Positions 41,152 to 49,824 are shown, numbered from the stretch's first letter. The stretch is 64,000 nt of DNA from JBFELU01 sp041572755 (GCA_041572755.1 JBFFRY010000002.1:62001-126000), one strand, 5' to 3'. Notes: generated by a model from the letters alone, not told the origin. A program made the numbers and translations.

Positions 41152-43442
41152 GCGTGGTCGGTCGCAGCGTCCCCCGGGCCGACGCCGGCACCAAGGTGCG
41201 TGGTGAGGCCACTTATGGGGTCGACTTCGAAGTCGCCGGCACCCTCTATGGGGCCCTCACCCTCTCGGGAGTCCCCTCCGGCCGCATCCGCGCCGTCGAC
41301 ACCGGCCCCGCCGAAGCGATGCCCGGGGTGCGAGGCGTCTTCACCGCCTCCGATGCCCCCGACATCTGCAGCGGGCTCGCCGTGAATGATCAACCGTTGT
41401 TCGCCTCCGACGTCGTGCGTTTCGAGGGAGAGGCGATCGCCGCGGTGGTCGCGGAGACCATGGCTCAGGCTCGGGCGGCGGCGGCCGCCGTCCGCGTCGA
41501 GATCGAAGAGACCGAGGCGATCGCCACGGTCGAGGAGGCGCTCGCCGAAGGCGCACCTTTGATCCACGAGGATTGGCACACCTACTCGGTCCGCGACGGG
41601 CTGCCCGATTTCCCCCGGGCGGGCAACGTGTGCGGGGAGATGACCGTGGACCAGCCCGGGGTCGATGAAGGATTGGCAGCTGCCGACGTCGTGATCGAGG
41701 ACGTCTTTCACATCGATCGCCAATACCAGGCCTACCTGGAGCCGAAGAACGCCACCGGGGTCTTTGAGGACGGCCGCTACACGATCCACGTCGCCCACCA
41801 GCAGCCGTGGAACGTGCGGGACCGCAGCGCCGCCGCCCTGGGGGTCCGTCCCTCCGATGTGCGTATCGTGGGTCACCACATCGGCGGGGGGTTCGGGGCC
41901 AAGCTCGACACGGCACTGGAGCCCTATGCCGCCCTGCTCGCCCGGCTCGTCGGGGCCCCGGTGAAGATGGTGCACGATCGCACCGACGACATCCTCACCT
42001 GCGCTTCCCGGGAGGGGGCCGTCATCCGGATGCGGTCGGGGGTCACCAGGGACGGGCGGATCGTCGCTCGCGAGTTTCTCTGCGACATGGATGCCGGCGC
42101 CTACGCCGGTGACACCCCGTTCCTCACGAGCATCCCGATCTTCGTGGTGGGTTCGCTGTATCGGGTCGGGCCGACGCGGATCGTGTCCCGAGCGGTCTAC
42201 ACCAATACGGCGCCGACCGGGGCCTTCCGCGGAGTGAGCGGAACCTACCTGTACTTCGCGCTGGAGCGACACACCGACAACCTGGCGAACGCCATCGGGA
42301 TGGACCGCCGGGAGTTCCGGGTGCAGAACCTGATGAGCGACGGCCATGTGATGCTCAACGGCCAGGCCCTCGACGATGCCGGGATCTTGACGACGGCGTT
42401 CGACAAGGCGGAGCAGCACGCCCCGTGGCGGGACCTGGGGAAGGGCCCCAACCGCGGCGTGGGAATGGCTGCGGCGGTGTGGTTGACGAACCCGATGGCC
42501 GGCGAAGTGTCGCTGCAACTTCACACCGACGGCCGGCTGGGCGTGGTGACCGGCGCCACCGAGAACGGCTCCGGAGCCGTGGCGATGGGGGTGCGCCAGG
42601 TGGCGGCCGAGGAGCTCGGGATCACCGCCGACGAGGTGGTGTTGACGATGCCGGACACCGATATGCAGGGCTTCGACGCGGGATCCCAGGGAAGCCGCAC
42701 CACTCATATCGTCGGCCGGGCAGTTCACAACGCCGCCGTCGGGATGCGGGAGCGGATCCGCACGGTGGCGGGGCAGGTGCTCGGTCAGGCCCCCGACGAC
42801 CTGGAGGTCGCCGGAGGTGGTGTCCGGATCAAGGGTGAGGAAGATGTGCGGATGACCCTCTCCGAGGTGGCGAGGGCGGCCCTCGGTGCCGGAGGCCCGA
42901 TCGCATCGACCGGCTCCTATGCGACCCCGGCCCCCAAGTTCGACCCGGAGGCGGCCGCCGGCCTGCTGTTCCCGATCTGGCCCACCCCCACGTATCACGT
43001 GCACGTCGCCGAGGTCGAGGTCGATCCGGTGACCGGGGAGGTCACGGTGCTCCGCTACATCGTGGTGCAGGAGGTCGGGAAGGCGATCAACCCGGCCGGT
43101 GTGATGGGACAGATCGTCGGGGGGGTGGCTCAGGGTCTCGGCTACGCCCTCTACGAGGGCCTGCAGATCGGTCCCGATGCCCGCTACCGCCAGCGCACCC
43201 TGGAGGCGTACCGCCTTCCCGTCGCACTCGACATGCCGGAGATAGAGGTGGTGCTCCTGGAGCACCCGGCATCGGAGGGACCGTTCGGAGCCAAGGGGGT
43301 CGCCGAGCCGCCGGTGGTACCGGTGGCGGCGGCCATCGGTAACGCCATCGCCGATGCCACGGGCGGTTCGATCGATCGGGTTCCGATCACCCCCGAGGAC
43401 GTGCTCGACGCATTGGACCAAGGATCGGAGGAGAGGACATGA
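41148..43442 (+). CDS. Xanthine dehydrogenase family, molybdopterin-binding subunit
   Basis: 764-residue catalytic subunit binding the Mo-pterin cofactor (MCD). 'VVGRSVPRADAGTKVRGEATYGVDF' opens the a/b-hammerhead domain; Mo-site segments 'HHIGGGFGAKLDTALEPYAALLA', 'TAPTGAFRGVSGTYLYFALERHTDNLA', 'DAGSQGSRTTHIVGRAV'. The catalytic Glu lies in 'FGAKGVAEPPVVPVAAAIGNAI' near residue 720. The CO-dehydrogenase AYRCSFR loop is absent, so it is not a CO dehydrogenase. Expected reaction: hydroxylation of a carbon next to nitrogen in a heterocycle, or aldehyde oxidation. Substrate unknown. Stop overlaps the DUF917 start. Confidence 0.93.
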   Translation: MSVVGRSVPRADAGTKVRGEATYGVDFEVAGTLYGALTLSGVPSGRIRAVDTGPAEAMPGVRGVFTASDAPDICSGLAVNDQPLFASDVVRFEGEAIAAVVAETMAQARAAAAAVRVEIEETEAIATVEEALAEGAPLIHEDWHTYSVRDGLPDFPRAGNVCGEMTVDQPGVDEGLAAADVVIEDVFHIDRQYQAYLEPKNATGVFEDGRYTIHVAHQQPWNVRDRSAAALGVRPSDVRIVGHHIGGGFGAKLDTALEPYAALLARLVGAPVKMVHDRTDDILTCASREGAVIRMRSGVTRDGRIVAREFLCDMDAGAYAGDTPFLTSIPIFVVGSLYRVGPTRIVSRAVYTNTAPTGAFRGVSGTYLYFALERHTDNLANAIGMDRREFRVQNLMSDGHVMLNGQALDDAGILTTAFDKAEQHAPWRDLGKGPNRGVGMAAAVWLTNPMAGEVSLQLHTDGRLGVVTGATENGSGAVAMGVRQVAAEELGITADEVVLTMPDTDMQGFDAGSQGSRTTHIVGRAVHNAAVGMRERIRTVAGQVLGQAPDDLEVAGGGVRIKGEEDVRMTLSEVARAALGAGGPIASTGSYATPAPKFDPEAAAGLLFPIWPTPTYHVHVAEVEVDPVTGEVTVLRYIVVQEVGKAINPAGVMGQIVGGVAQGLGYALYEGLQIGPDARYRQRTLEAYRLPVALDMPEIEVVLLEHPASEGPFGAKGVAEPPVVPVAAAIGNAIADATGGSIDRVPITPEDVLDALDQGSEERT

Positions 43443-44503
43443 GGAAGCTCGGCAAGCCGGAGATGTCGGACATCTCGGTGGGGGCTGGTCTGCTCGGCGC
43501 CGGTGGCGGCGGGGCCGTCTCGGAGGGGCTCAAGATGGTCGACCGGGTCCTCAAGTTCGGCGACTCCGTCGACATGGTGGCGGTCGACGAGGTCGATGAC
43601 GACGCCTGGGGTGCGGTGATCGCCGGCATGGGGTCGCCGGTGGCCTCCCGCAAGAAGCCCCGGACCTACTCGCTGACGTGGGCGATGGAGCTGCTCGCCG
43701 AGACGCTCGGCTTCGAAGCGGCGTTCGTCATCCCCTTCGAACTGGGAGCCGGCAACAGCATCACTCCGATGCTGGTCGGCGTGCAGATGGGCATCCCCGT
43801 GGTCGACGGCGACCCGGTGGGCCGGGCGGTCCCTCAGATCGACATGACGACCTTCCACCTGGGTGGGATCGGGATCTCGCCGCTGGCGCTCGTCAACGAG
43901 GAGAAGATCTCGGCGGTCATCCGGACCGACGATCCCTACGACATGGAACGGGTGGCCCGGGCGGTGTCGGCCGAGTTGGGGAGCGTGGCGGCGATCGCCT
44001 GCTACGCCATGCAGGGTCGCGACCTGAAGCGGCTCATCATCAAGGACACGACGACCCTCGCCGAGAGGGTGGGACGGACGATCCGGGAAGCGGTGGCCGC
44101 CGGAGGGGATCCGGCGCAGGCCGTCGTCGACGAGCTCGGCGGCTACGTGCTCGGCAAGGGCACGGTGTCGGTCGCCGAGTCGGAGATGCGGGGTGGCTTC
44201 GACTTCGGCAGGGTCGAGGTGGAGGGAGACCTCCCCATCCAGATCGGTGTTCAGAACGAGAACATGATCGCCTACCGGGGCGACCGGCTGCTGGCCGTGT
44301 GTCCCGACCTGATCTGCGCCATCGGCGAGGGCGGTGCTCCGCTCTCCAACGCCGAGATCGAGGTGGGCATGGGGATCACCTACGTCGGTTTTGCGGCCGA
44401 TCCGGCCTTCCGGACCCCGGAGGCGTACGGTCTCTTCTCGAAGGCGCTGGGAGTGCTCGAGTACGACGGCGGGTTCGTGCCGATCGAGGAGCTCGCCGGT
44501 TGA
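43439..44503 (+). CDS. DUF917 domain protein
   Basis: 354 residues, full-length DUF917: 'VGAGLLGAGGGGAVSEGLKM', 'GAVIAGMGSPVASRKKP', 'FVIPFELGAGNSITPMLVGVQMGIPVVDGDPVGRAVPQIDMTTF', 'RDLKRLIIKDTTTLAERVGRTIREA', 'YRGDRLLAVCPDLICAI'. DUF917 proteins accompany hydantoinase and amidohydrolase genes and have no assigned activity. Translationally coupled to the molybdenum subunit by ATGA, so it belongs to the same pathway, possibly opening or hydrolysing the hydroxylated ring. That assignment is inference from context. Confidence 0.85.
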   Translation: MRKLGKPEMSDISVGAGLLGAGGGGAVSEGLKMVDRVLKFGDSVDMVAVDEVDDDAWGAVIAGMGSPVASRKKPRTYSLTWAMELLAETLGFEAAFVIPFELGAGNSITPMLVGVQMGIPVVDGDPVGRAVPQIDMTTFHLGGIGISPLALVNEEKISAVIRTDDPYDMERVARAVSAELGSVAAIACYAMQGRDLKRLIIKDTTTLAERVGRTIREAVAAGGDPAQAVVDELGGYVLGKGTVSVAESEMRGGFDFGRVEVEGDLPIQIGVQNENMIAYRGDRLLAVCPDLICAIGEGGAPLSNAEIEVGMGITYVGFAADPAFRTPEAYGLFSKALGVLEYDGGFVPIEELAG

Positions 44504-44513
44504 GGGGGTGACG

Positions 44514-45269
44514 ATGGCCGAGCAGTTCCTGGCCGGCAAGGCCGCCCTGGTCACCGCCGGTTCCCGCAACCTCGGTTCGGCGGTGGCCGTCGCCCTCGCC
44601 GAGCGTGGGGCCCGGGTGGCCGTCAACTATCACAGCTCGCAGGGCGAGGCCGAGGCGCTGCTGGACCGAATGCCCGGCTCCGGCCATGCCGCGGTGCGGG
44701 GCGATGCGGGGAGCCCAGACGGTGTCCGGGCGATCGTGACCGAGGCTCGGGAGGCGCTCGGATCTCCGATCCAGGTGCTCATCAACAACTACGGCCCGTT
44801 CTCGATGACCCCGTTCGCCGAGATGCCGGAGGACGAGTGGGACCGCATCTGGGACGCCAACGTCAAGGTCGCCTACGTGGCGGTCCGGTCTGTGGTTCCC
44901 GGGATGCGGGAGGCCGGGTGGGGGCGGATCGTGAACCTGTCGGCCGGCTCCGCTTACCTGCGGAACCACTCGATCTACACCCTCTCCAAGGAGTCGCTCC
45001 TGACCCTCACCGAGGCGCTGGCGGTCGAGCTCGGTCCCGAGATCAACGTCTATGCGGTGGCCCCGGGCCAGATCGCCGAGAGCGCCGAGGACATCGCCGA
45101 GTTCGATCCGTCGTGTGTGGAGCGCTCGATTGCGGCCACTCCGATCGGCCGCCTGGTGACCCGGCCCGAGGTGGCGGCGATCATCGCCGAGCTGTGCGGA
45201 CCCCTCTTCGACTCGGTGACCGGTGTGACGGTCCCGGTCGACGGGGGCTGGCGCCTGCCGCGTTTCTAG
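44514..45269 (+). CDS. SDR-family oxidoreductase (NLG subtype, paralogue of 36.7 kb)
   Basis: 251 residues. 'ALVTAGSRNLGSAVAVALAERG' cofactor site, 'VLINNYGPFSMTPF' with NNYG for the usual NNAG, 'IVNLSAGSAYLRNHS', 'IYTLSKES' (Tyr and Lys), and the end 'VDGGWRLPRF'. Close paralogue of the SDR at 36732. Lies 10 bp after DUF917 with a GAGGGGGTGACG leader, so it is the last gene of the molybdoenzyme operon. Converges with the next SDR, the stop codons overlapping by 4 bp. Confidence 0.9.
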   Translation: MAEQFLAGKAALVTAGSRNLGSAVAVALAERGARVAVNYHSSQGEAEALLDRMPGSGHAAVRGDAGSPDGVRAIVTEAREALGSPIQVLINNYGPFSMTPFAEMPEDEWDRIWDANVKVAYVAVRSVVPGMREAGWGRIVNLSAGSAYLRNHSIYTLSKESLLTLTEALAVELGPEINVYAVAPGQIAESAEDIAEFDPSCVERSIAATPIGRLVTRPEVAAIIAELCGPLFDSVTGVTVPVDGGWRLPRF

Positions 45270-46018
45270 CGGGCCAGGTTGCCGCCGTCGGCTACCAGCG
45301 TGTGACCGGTGACGAACGACGCAGCGTCCGAGCACAGCCACACCACGGCGGCGGCGATCTCCTCTGGTCGGCCCATCCGGCCCATCGGGTGCATCGTTTC
45401 CAGCGCCTGGGCGAGGATCGGGTCGTTGCGGAGCCGGTCGATCATCGGAGTCTCGATGGCCCCGGGATGGACCGAGTTGACCCGGATCCCCATCTCGGCG
45501 TAGTCGAGGGCGACGGACTTGGTGAGTCCCACCACCGCGTGCTTGCTGGCCGGGTACGGTCCGCCGGCGCCCCCGGCCAGTCCGAACGTCGATGAGGCGT
45601 TGACGATGGATCCCCCTCCATGTTCGACCATGTGGGCCAGTTCGTATTTCATGCAGAAGAAGATCCCGTCGACGTTGATCGACATCACCTTGCGCCAGTG
45701 GTCGGTGGTGGTCTCGTGGAGGAGCACCCGCTGGCCCTCGACGCCGGCGTTGTTGTAGGCCATGTGGAGCCCGCCGAAATGGGCGACGACGGCGTCGATC
45801 AGGTTGCGAACCTGCTCCTCATCGGTGACGTCCACGGGGAAGAATCCGGCCTCGACTCCACCGTCGCGCAGTGCAGCGGCGACGGCCTCCCCGGCATCGT
45901 GGTCGATGTCGGCCACCGCGACCCCGGCACCCCGCTCCGCAAACGCCCGGCAGGTGGCGGCGCCGATGCCGGATCCGCCGCCGGTCACCAGAGCGACCCT
46001 GCCGTTGAACTCACCCAT
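45266..46018 (-). CDS. SDR-family oxidoreductase (classical)
   Basis: 250 residues from ATG 46018 (site GGGAGGCGTG; a slightly longer version from 46042 lacks one). Classical SDR: 'ALVTGGGSGIGAATCRAFAERG', 'MAYNNAGVEG', 'SIVNASSTFGLAGGAGG', 'YPASKHAVVGLTKSVALDYAEMGIRVNSVHPGAIETPM', 'VTGHTLVADGG'. Probably reduces or oxidises a keto/hydroxy group with NAD(P). Not close to the two NLG-type SDRs in the window. Divergent from a SnoaL-like gene across an inverted repeat. Confidence 0.9.
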   Translation of the reverse strand: MGEFNGRVALVTGGGSGIGAATCRAFAERGAGVAVADIDHDAGEAVAAALRDGGVEAGFFPVDVTDEEQVRNLIDAVVAHFGGLHMAYNNAGVEGQRVLLHETTTDHWRKVMSINVDGIFFCMKYELAHMVEHGGGSIVNASSTFGLAGGAGGPYPASKHAVVGLTKSVALDYAEMGIRVNSVHPGAIETPMIDRLRNDPILAQALETMHPMGRMGRPEEIAAAVVWLCSDAASFVTGHTLVADGGNLAR

Positions 46019-46051
46019 CACGCCTCCCATGGTCGTCGACACCGACGCTAG

Positions 46052-46068
46052 GCCGGGAACGTCCCGGC
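46052..46068. promoter_or_regulatory. Inverted repeat in a divergent promoter region (operator candidate)
   Basis: Perfect GCCGGGA-ACG-TCCCGGC, placed between the divergent starts 46018 (minus) and 46098 (plus), just upstream of a TAGGAT -10-like box at about 46074. A dyad of this form is suited to a dimeric repressor controlling both genes. Confidence 0.45.
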
Positions 46069-46097
46069 GTCATAGGATCGACCGAGGAGGAAGTGTC

Positions 46098-46457
46098 ATG
46101 ACTGAGGATTTCGTCGCCTATTACGAGAATTGGTTTGCGGCCATCACCGAGGAGGGGATCGGCCCCCTCAAGGAACTGCTCGCCGAGGAGTGGACGTACA
46201 CGAACTACGACGGCATGGTGCGGGGCAAGCAGGCCTACCTGGAGCACGTCGGGAGTCTCGTCGAGACGGTGACCTTCGTCGGCCCCTACGACGTCGAGGT
46301 CACCCACCACGGTCCGATCGCCATCGTGCTCGGCGGCTACCGGGTCACCGATCTGCCCGACGGCGGGGTGCTGGAGCTGCGCTTCACCGGGGTGTGGGTA
46401 GAACGGGACGACCGGTGGCAGTGTCTCATCCACCACAACTCACAGGTCACCGGGTGA
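46098..46457 (+). CDS. SnoaL-like / NTF2-fold protein
   Basis: 119 residues: 'DFVAYYENWFAAITEEGIGPLKELLAEEWTYTNYDGMVRGKQAYLEHV' and 'GVLELRFTGVWVERDDRWQCLIHHNSQVTG'. The C-terminal 'W-x-x-x-HHNSQ' is characteristic of DUF4440-like NTF2 proteins. Site GAGGAGGAAG. Its 3' end overlaps the M20 peptidase gene tail-to-tail by 11 bp. Function unknown; fifth NTF2-like gene of the window. Confidence 0.85.
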   Translation: MTEDFVAYYENWFAAITEEGIGPLKELLAEEWTYTNYDGMVRGKQAYLEHVGSLVETVTFVGPYDVEVTHHGPIAIVLGGYRVTDLPDGGVLELRFTGVWVERDDRWQCLIHHNSQVTG

Positions 46458-47667
46458 GAGCGCCCACGGCTCTCTGCAGCACCTCGGCGCTCGTCACGGT
46501 GTCCCGAATCGACACGTACTCGTCGGCGGTGTGCGCTTGGCGAACGTCGCCGGGGCCGTAGACCAGGCAGCGGGCGCCGCCGACCCGGCTCCACAGCGCC
46601 ATGTCGCACCCGTAGGGCACCGCCGCCAGTCGGGGGGTCCGGCCGGTGGTCACGGCGGCGGCCTCCCGGACCGCCTCGACGAGCGGATCCTCCGGGTCGA
46701 TCTGCGAGGAGCCGAAGGCGGCACCGGTGCGTTGGATCCGGGGCGGATGCCCGCCGAGCCATGGGTCGTCGGCCACGGCCGCAACCAGCCCGTCGGCGAA
46801 GCGTCGCTCGGCGGCGTCGATCGTCTCCGAGAGGGTCACCCCGACCCGGGCTTCCGCCCGGAGAGCGGCCATGACGTTCGAGGCCCATTCCCCGCCGTTG
46901 ATCACCCCCACCGTGGTGGGATAGGGCACCCCGAGGGCCCGCATCAGCGGGTGGGCCTCCGCTGCGTTGACCTGCTGTTCGAGGTCGCGGATTGCGCCGT
47001 AGACGGTGTAGAAGGCATCGAGGGCGCTCACGCCCTCCCGGGGGGTCGCACCGTGGGCGGCCCGTCCTTCGATCTCGATGGTGAAAGTGAGGGCGCCGCC
47101 GTGGGCGACGACGATGTCGCCGGCGGTCGGCTCGGCAAGGAGCACCATGTCCCCGGTCCAGCCGCGTCGAATTGCCGCCAGGGTGCCGGTGCCGCCGTCC
47201 TCTTCTCCCGGCACCGCCACGAACCGGATCTCCCCGGCGAAGTCCCGATCCCCGTCGGCGAAGGCGAGGAACGCCTCGAGGGCGGCGACCACCCCGGCCT
47301 TCATGTCGCAGGCGCCCCGTCCATAGAGGAGGTCGCCTTCGGTCGTGGCCTGGAGAGCCGGACGCGACCAATGGGAGGGCTCGCCGACACCGACCGTGTC
47401 GACGTGCCCGGTGAGCACCACGGTGGGCCCGGGCCTTGATCCTCGAGCTGCGGCGGCCGCGACCGGGATGTCGACACGATCCACCTCGCGGCCGGGATAT
47501 TCGGCGTCGGCGGCCAGGTCGTCCATTCGGTCGGTCCACCGATCGACGGTGTCGGCCTTCGAGTCCCCCAACCAACCGGCGACGAGATCGACGGCCGCTT
47601 CCTCGGAGCCGGTTGGGGACGGCGTGCCGACCAGGGCGGAGAGCCGCTCGAGGATCCGGTCGGTCAC
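46447..47667 (-). CDS. M20 family metallopeptidase / deacylase
   Basis: 406-residue zinc amidohydrolase of the ArgE/DapE/CPG2 type. Metal ligands: His in 'VVLTGHVDTVG', Asp in 'YGRGACDMKAGV', Glu pair in 'VPGEEDGGTG', a later Glu in 'LLAEPTAGD' and a final His in 'VRQAHTADEYV'. A dimerisation domain lies in the middle ('RAAHGATPREGVSALD'). Hydrolyses N-acyl amino acids or small peptides. The GTG start at 47667 overlaps the stop of the nitronate monooxygenase gene (GTGA), so both are co-transcribed. Confidence 0.9.
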   Translation of the reverse strand: MTDRILERLSALVGTPSPTGSEEAAVDLVAGWLGDSKADTVDRWTDRMDDLAADAEYPGREVDRVDIPVAAAAARGSRPGPTVVLTGHVDTVGVGEPSHWSRPALQATTEGDLLYGRGACDMKAGVVAALEAFLAFADGDRDFAGEIRFVAVPGEEDGGTGTLAAIRRGWTGDMVLLAEPTAGDIVVAHGGALTFTIEIEGRAAHGATPREGVSALDAFYTVYGAIRDLEQQVNAAEAHPLMRALGVPYPTTVGVINGGEWASNVMAALRAEARVGVTLSETIDAAERRFADGLVAAVADDPWLGGHPPRIQRTGAAFGSSQIDPEDPLVEAVREAAAVTTGRTPRLAAVPYGCDMALWSRVGGARCLVYGPGDVRQAHTADEYVSIRDTVTSAEVLQRAVGALTR

Positions 47668-48644
47668 GCCACGAGCCCCGGCAGGCGCTCTCGGATGATC
47701 TCGGTGGCATCGGCGACGATGCGGTCCACGAGTTGCTTGACCGACGGAACGTCGCGGATGAGGCCCATCACCTGGCCGGCGCTCCACACGCCGTCGTCGA
47801 TCTCGCCGAGTTCGACGATCTTCTCCCGCGAGTGCGACCCGGCGACGAGGGGTGCGAGATCCCCGATCTGGGTTTCCCCCGGCTTGGCTTCGATCTCCAG
47901 CACCTGATCCACGGTCTCGTTGTGGAGGACCCGAGCGGTGTTGCGGAGGCTCCTCATGATGAGCCGCGTGTCGATTTCGCTGTGGTCGACCATGGCTTGC
48001 TTCACCTTGTCGTGGACCGGCGCTTCCAGGGTGGCCACGAAGCGGGTTCCCATGTTGATGCCGTCGGCACCGAGGCTGAGTGCTGCGGCCAGCCCGCGTC
48101 CGTCACCGAACCCACCCGAGGCGAGGACCGGAAGGTCGACGGTGTCGACGGCGATGGGCAGCAGGATCAGCGAGGTGACGTCGTCCTCCCCGGGATGGCC
48201 GGCGCACTCGAACCCGTCGATGCTGATGACGTCGCACCCGATCGACTGGGCCTTGAGCGCGTGGCGCACCGACGTGCACTTGTGGACGACCTTGATGCCG
48301 GCCTCCTTGAGCGTCGGCATGAGCTCCTGGGGATTCCTCCCGGCGGTTTCCACGAACTCGATGCCCTCCTCGACGCACACCTGGAGATACCCCGGATAGT
48401 CCGGTGGGGTGAGGGCGGGGAGCAACGTGATGTTGACGCCGAACGGCTTGTCTGTGAGGTCCCGGCACTTGCGGATCTCGGCTCTCAGATCCTCGGGAGT
48501 GGCCTGCGACAACGCGGTCATGAACCCCATGGCTCCGGCGTTGGCCACGGCGGCGGTCAGTTCGGCGGTCGCCACCCACTGCAGGCCACCCTGGACGATC
48601 GGGTGCTCGATACCGAAGAGTTCGGTGATGCGGGTCTTGATCAT
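47664..48644 (-). CDS. Nitronate monooxygenase / 2-nitropropane dioxygenase-like
   Basis: 326-residue FMN TIM-barrel enzyme. 'IKTRITELFGIEHPIVQGGLQWVATAELTAAVANAGAMGFM' start, catalytic His in 'DGFECAGHPGEDDV', and phosphate-binding 'PVLASGGFGDGRGLAAALSLGADGINMGTRF'. Oxidises alkyl nitronates; related actinobacterial proteins act as enoyl reductases or in propionate-3-nitronate defence. ATG 48644 has GGGAGGAATC. First of a two-gene minus operon with the M20 peptidase; divergent from the MaoC hydratase. Confidence 0.88.
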   Translation of the reverse strand: MIKTRITELFGIEHPIVQGGLQWVATAELTAAVANAGAMGFMTALSQATPEDLRAEIRKCRDLTDKPFGVNITLLPALTPPDYPGYLQVCVEEGIEFVETAGRNPQELMPTLKEAGIKVVHKCTSVRHALKAQSIGCDVISIDGFECAGHPGEDDVTSLILLPIAVDTVDLPVLASGGFGDGRGLAAALSLGADGINMGTRFVATLEAPVHDKVKQAMVDHSEIDTRLIMRSLRNTARVLHNETVDQVLEIEAKPGETQIGDLAPLVAGSHSREKIVELGEIDDGVWSAGQVMGLIRDVPSVKQLVDRIVADATEIIRERLPGLVA

Positions 48645-48754
48645 TGCCGGATTCCTCCCGGTGACTCGTTGGTGCAGCCGTGTCTCCGATTCTCGCACCC
48701 GTCGCGATGGTGGAGCCGGTCGGTAGCCTCGAGAGGCGGCGAAGGGAGACCGTC

Positions 48755-49609
48755 ATGCCCGTTGATCCCGACAAGGCGATCGGGTTCGAGTTGCCGGAGG
48801 TTTCCGCCTCGTGGGACGCCGACGATGTCATCCTCTATCACCTCGGGCTGGGGGCCGGGTCACCGCCCGTTGCGGAAGTGGAGTTGCAGTACTGCTACGA
48901 GGGCGACCTCAAGGTGCTTCCCACCTTCGGGGTGATCCCGGCTCAGGCCGGGCTGGCCGGCATCATGAGCATCCCCGGCCTCGAGTTCAATCCGGCTCTG
49001 CTGCTGCACGGGGAGCAGGACCTCCAGGTGATGCAGGCTCTGCCCACCCGCGCCCGGGTCGTCACCACGGGCCGGGTCGCCGACCTCTACGACAAGGGCA
49101 AGGCGGCGGTGGTGGTGGTGGAGACCGAGACGAAGACCACCGACGGCACCGTGCTGGCGGTCAACCGATGGTCGATGTTCCTGCGGGGTGAGGGTGGGTT
49201 CGGTGGGGATCCGGGACCGAAGACGGCCAACGAGAGACCGGATCGCCAACCCGATCACGTGGCCGAGTTCACGACGCTTCCCCAGCAGGCGCTCATCTAT
49301 CGCCTCAGCGGTGACAAGAACCCGCTTCATGTCGATCCGGCCGTTGCCGCGATGGCCGGGTTCGATCGACCCATTCTCCATGGATTGTGCACGTTTGGGA
49401 TCGCCTGCCGCTCGGTGGTCGACACCGTGTTCGGTGGCGACGTGTCTCGCGTCGCTCGTTACGGCGCCCGCTTCTCGGGGGTCGTGTTTCCGGGTGACAC
49501 GGTGGTCACCTCGATGTGGGAGGACGGCGACCGCATCCTGCTCGAGGCGTCGACGGCCGGGAGCGGCAGGGCGGTGCTCACCAACGGGGTCGTCGGGGTG
49601 CGCCCGTGA
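48755..49609 (+). CDS. MaoC-family 2-enoyl-CoA hydratase (double hot-dog)
   Basis: 284 residues with an N-terminal hot-dog half ('GDLKVLPTFGVIPAQAG') and a C-terminal hydratase-2 half containing 'YRLSGDKNPLHVDPAVAAMAGFDRPILHGLCTFG', the (R)-specific hydratase signature with catalytic Asp and His. Size and layout match the hydratase part of peroxisomal multifunctional enzyme 2 and actinobacterial steroid or fatty acyl-CoA hydratases. Hydrates trans-2-enoyl-CoA to (R)-3-hydroxyacyl-CoA, so it may work with an SDR in the region and the thiolase at 49825. Confidence 0.92.
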   Translation: MPVDPDKAIGFELPEVSASWDADDVILYHLGLGAGSPPVAEVELQYCYEGDLKVLPTFGVIPAQAGLAGIMSIPGLEFNPALLLHGEQDLQVMQALPTRARVVTTGRVADLYDKGKAAVVVVETETKTTDGTVLAVNRWSMFLRGEGGFGGDPGPKTANERPDRQPDHVAEFTTLPQQALIYRLSGDKNPLHVDPAVAAMAGFDRPILHGLCTFGIACRSVVDTVFGGDVSRVARYGARFSGVVFPGDTVVTSMWEDGDRILLEASTAGSGRAVLTNGVVGVRP

Positions 49610-49617
49610 CGGGCGGC

Positions 49618-49633
49618 CCCCGTTCCTTCGGGG
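49618..49633 (+). terminator. Short hairpin after the hydratase gene
   Basis: CCCCG / CGGGG stem with loop TTCCTT, nine bases past the stop at 49609. Weak alone, no U-tract. Confidence 0.3.
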
Positions 49634-49729
49634 TCGACTCGGGGGTGGCCGGGGTGATCGTGTACCGGGCGATCGAGGAGGGGCGACGGGTCGGTTGCGG
49701 CTGCGGCGTACATAGACTGTCGGGAACCC

Positions 49730-49803
49730 GGGGATGTAGCTCAGTCCGGCAGAGCACCTGGTTTGCAACCAGGGGGTCAGGGGTTCGAATCCCCTCATCT
49801 CCA
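49730..49803 (+). tRNA. tRNA-Ala(TGC)
   Basis: Cloverleaf: acceptor GGGGATG/CATCTCC including the G3-U70 wobble pair that identifies alanine tRNAs, D arm GCTC/GAGC, anticodon stem CCTGG/CCAGG with loop TTTGCAA (anticodon TGC), T arm AGGGG-TTCGAAT-CCCCT, discriminator A. CCA not encoded. A TAGACT -10-like box lies at 49713-49718. The thiolase gene starts 21 bases after its 3' end, so the two may share a transcript. Confidence 0.97.
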
Positions 49804-49824
49804 CAGCCTTGAAACGGAGGTCTC

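Noticed and set aside
40944..43421. 825-codon minus-strand open frame opposite the molybdenum subunit
   Set aside because: Same GC artefact: His/Arg-rich composition and complete overlap with the xanthine dehydrogenase large subunit.
41148..43442. Carbon monoxide dehydrogenase large subunit (CoxL)
   Set aside because: Order M-S-L fits cox, but the active-site AYRCSFR loop with its Cys is missing and DUF917 plus SDR follow instead of coxD/E/F.
47436..48935. Nearly 500-codon plus-strand frame opposite nitronate monooxygenase and M20 peptidase
   Set aside because: No domain match; antisense to two genes with intact active-site motifs.
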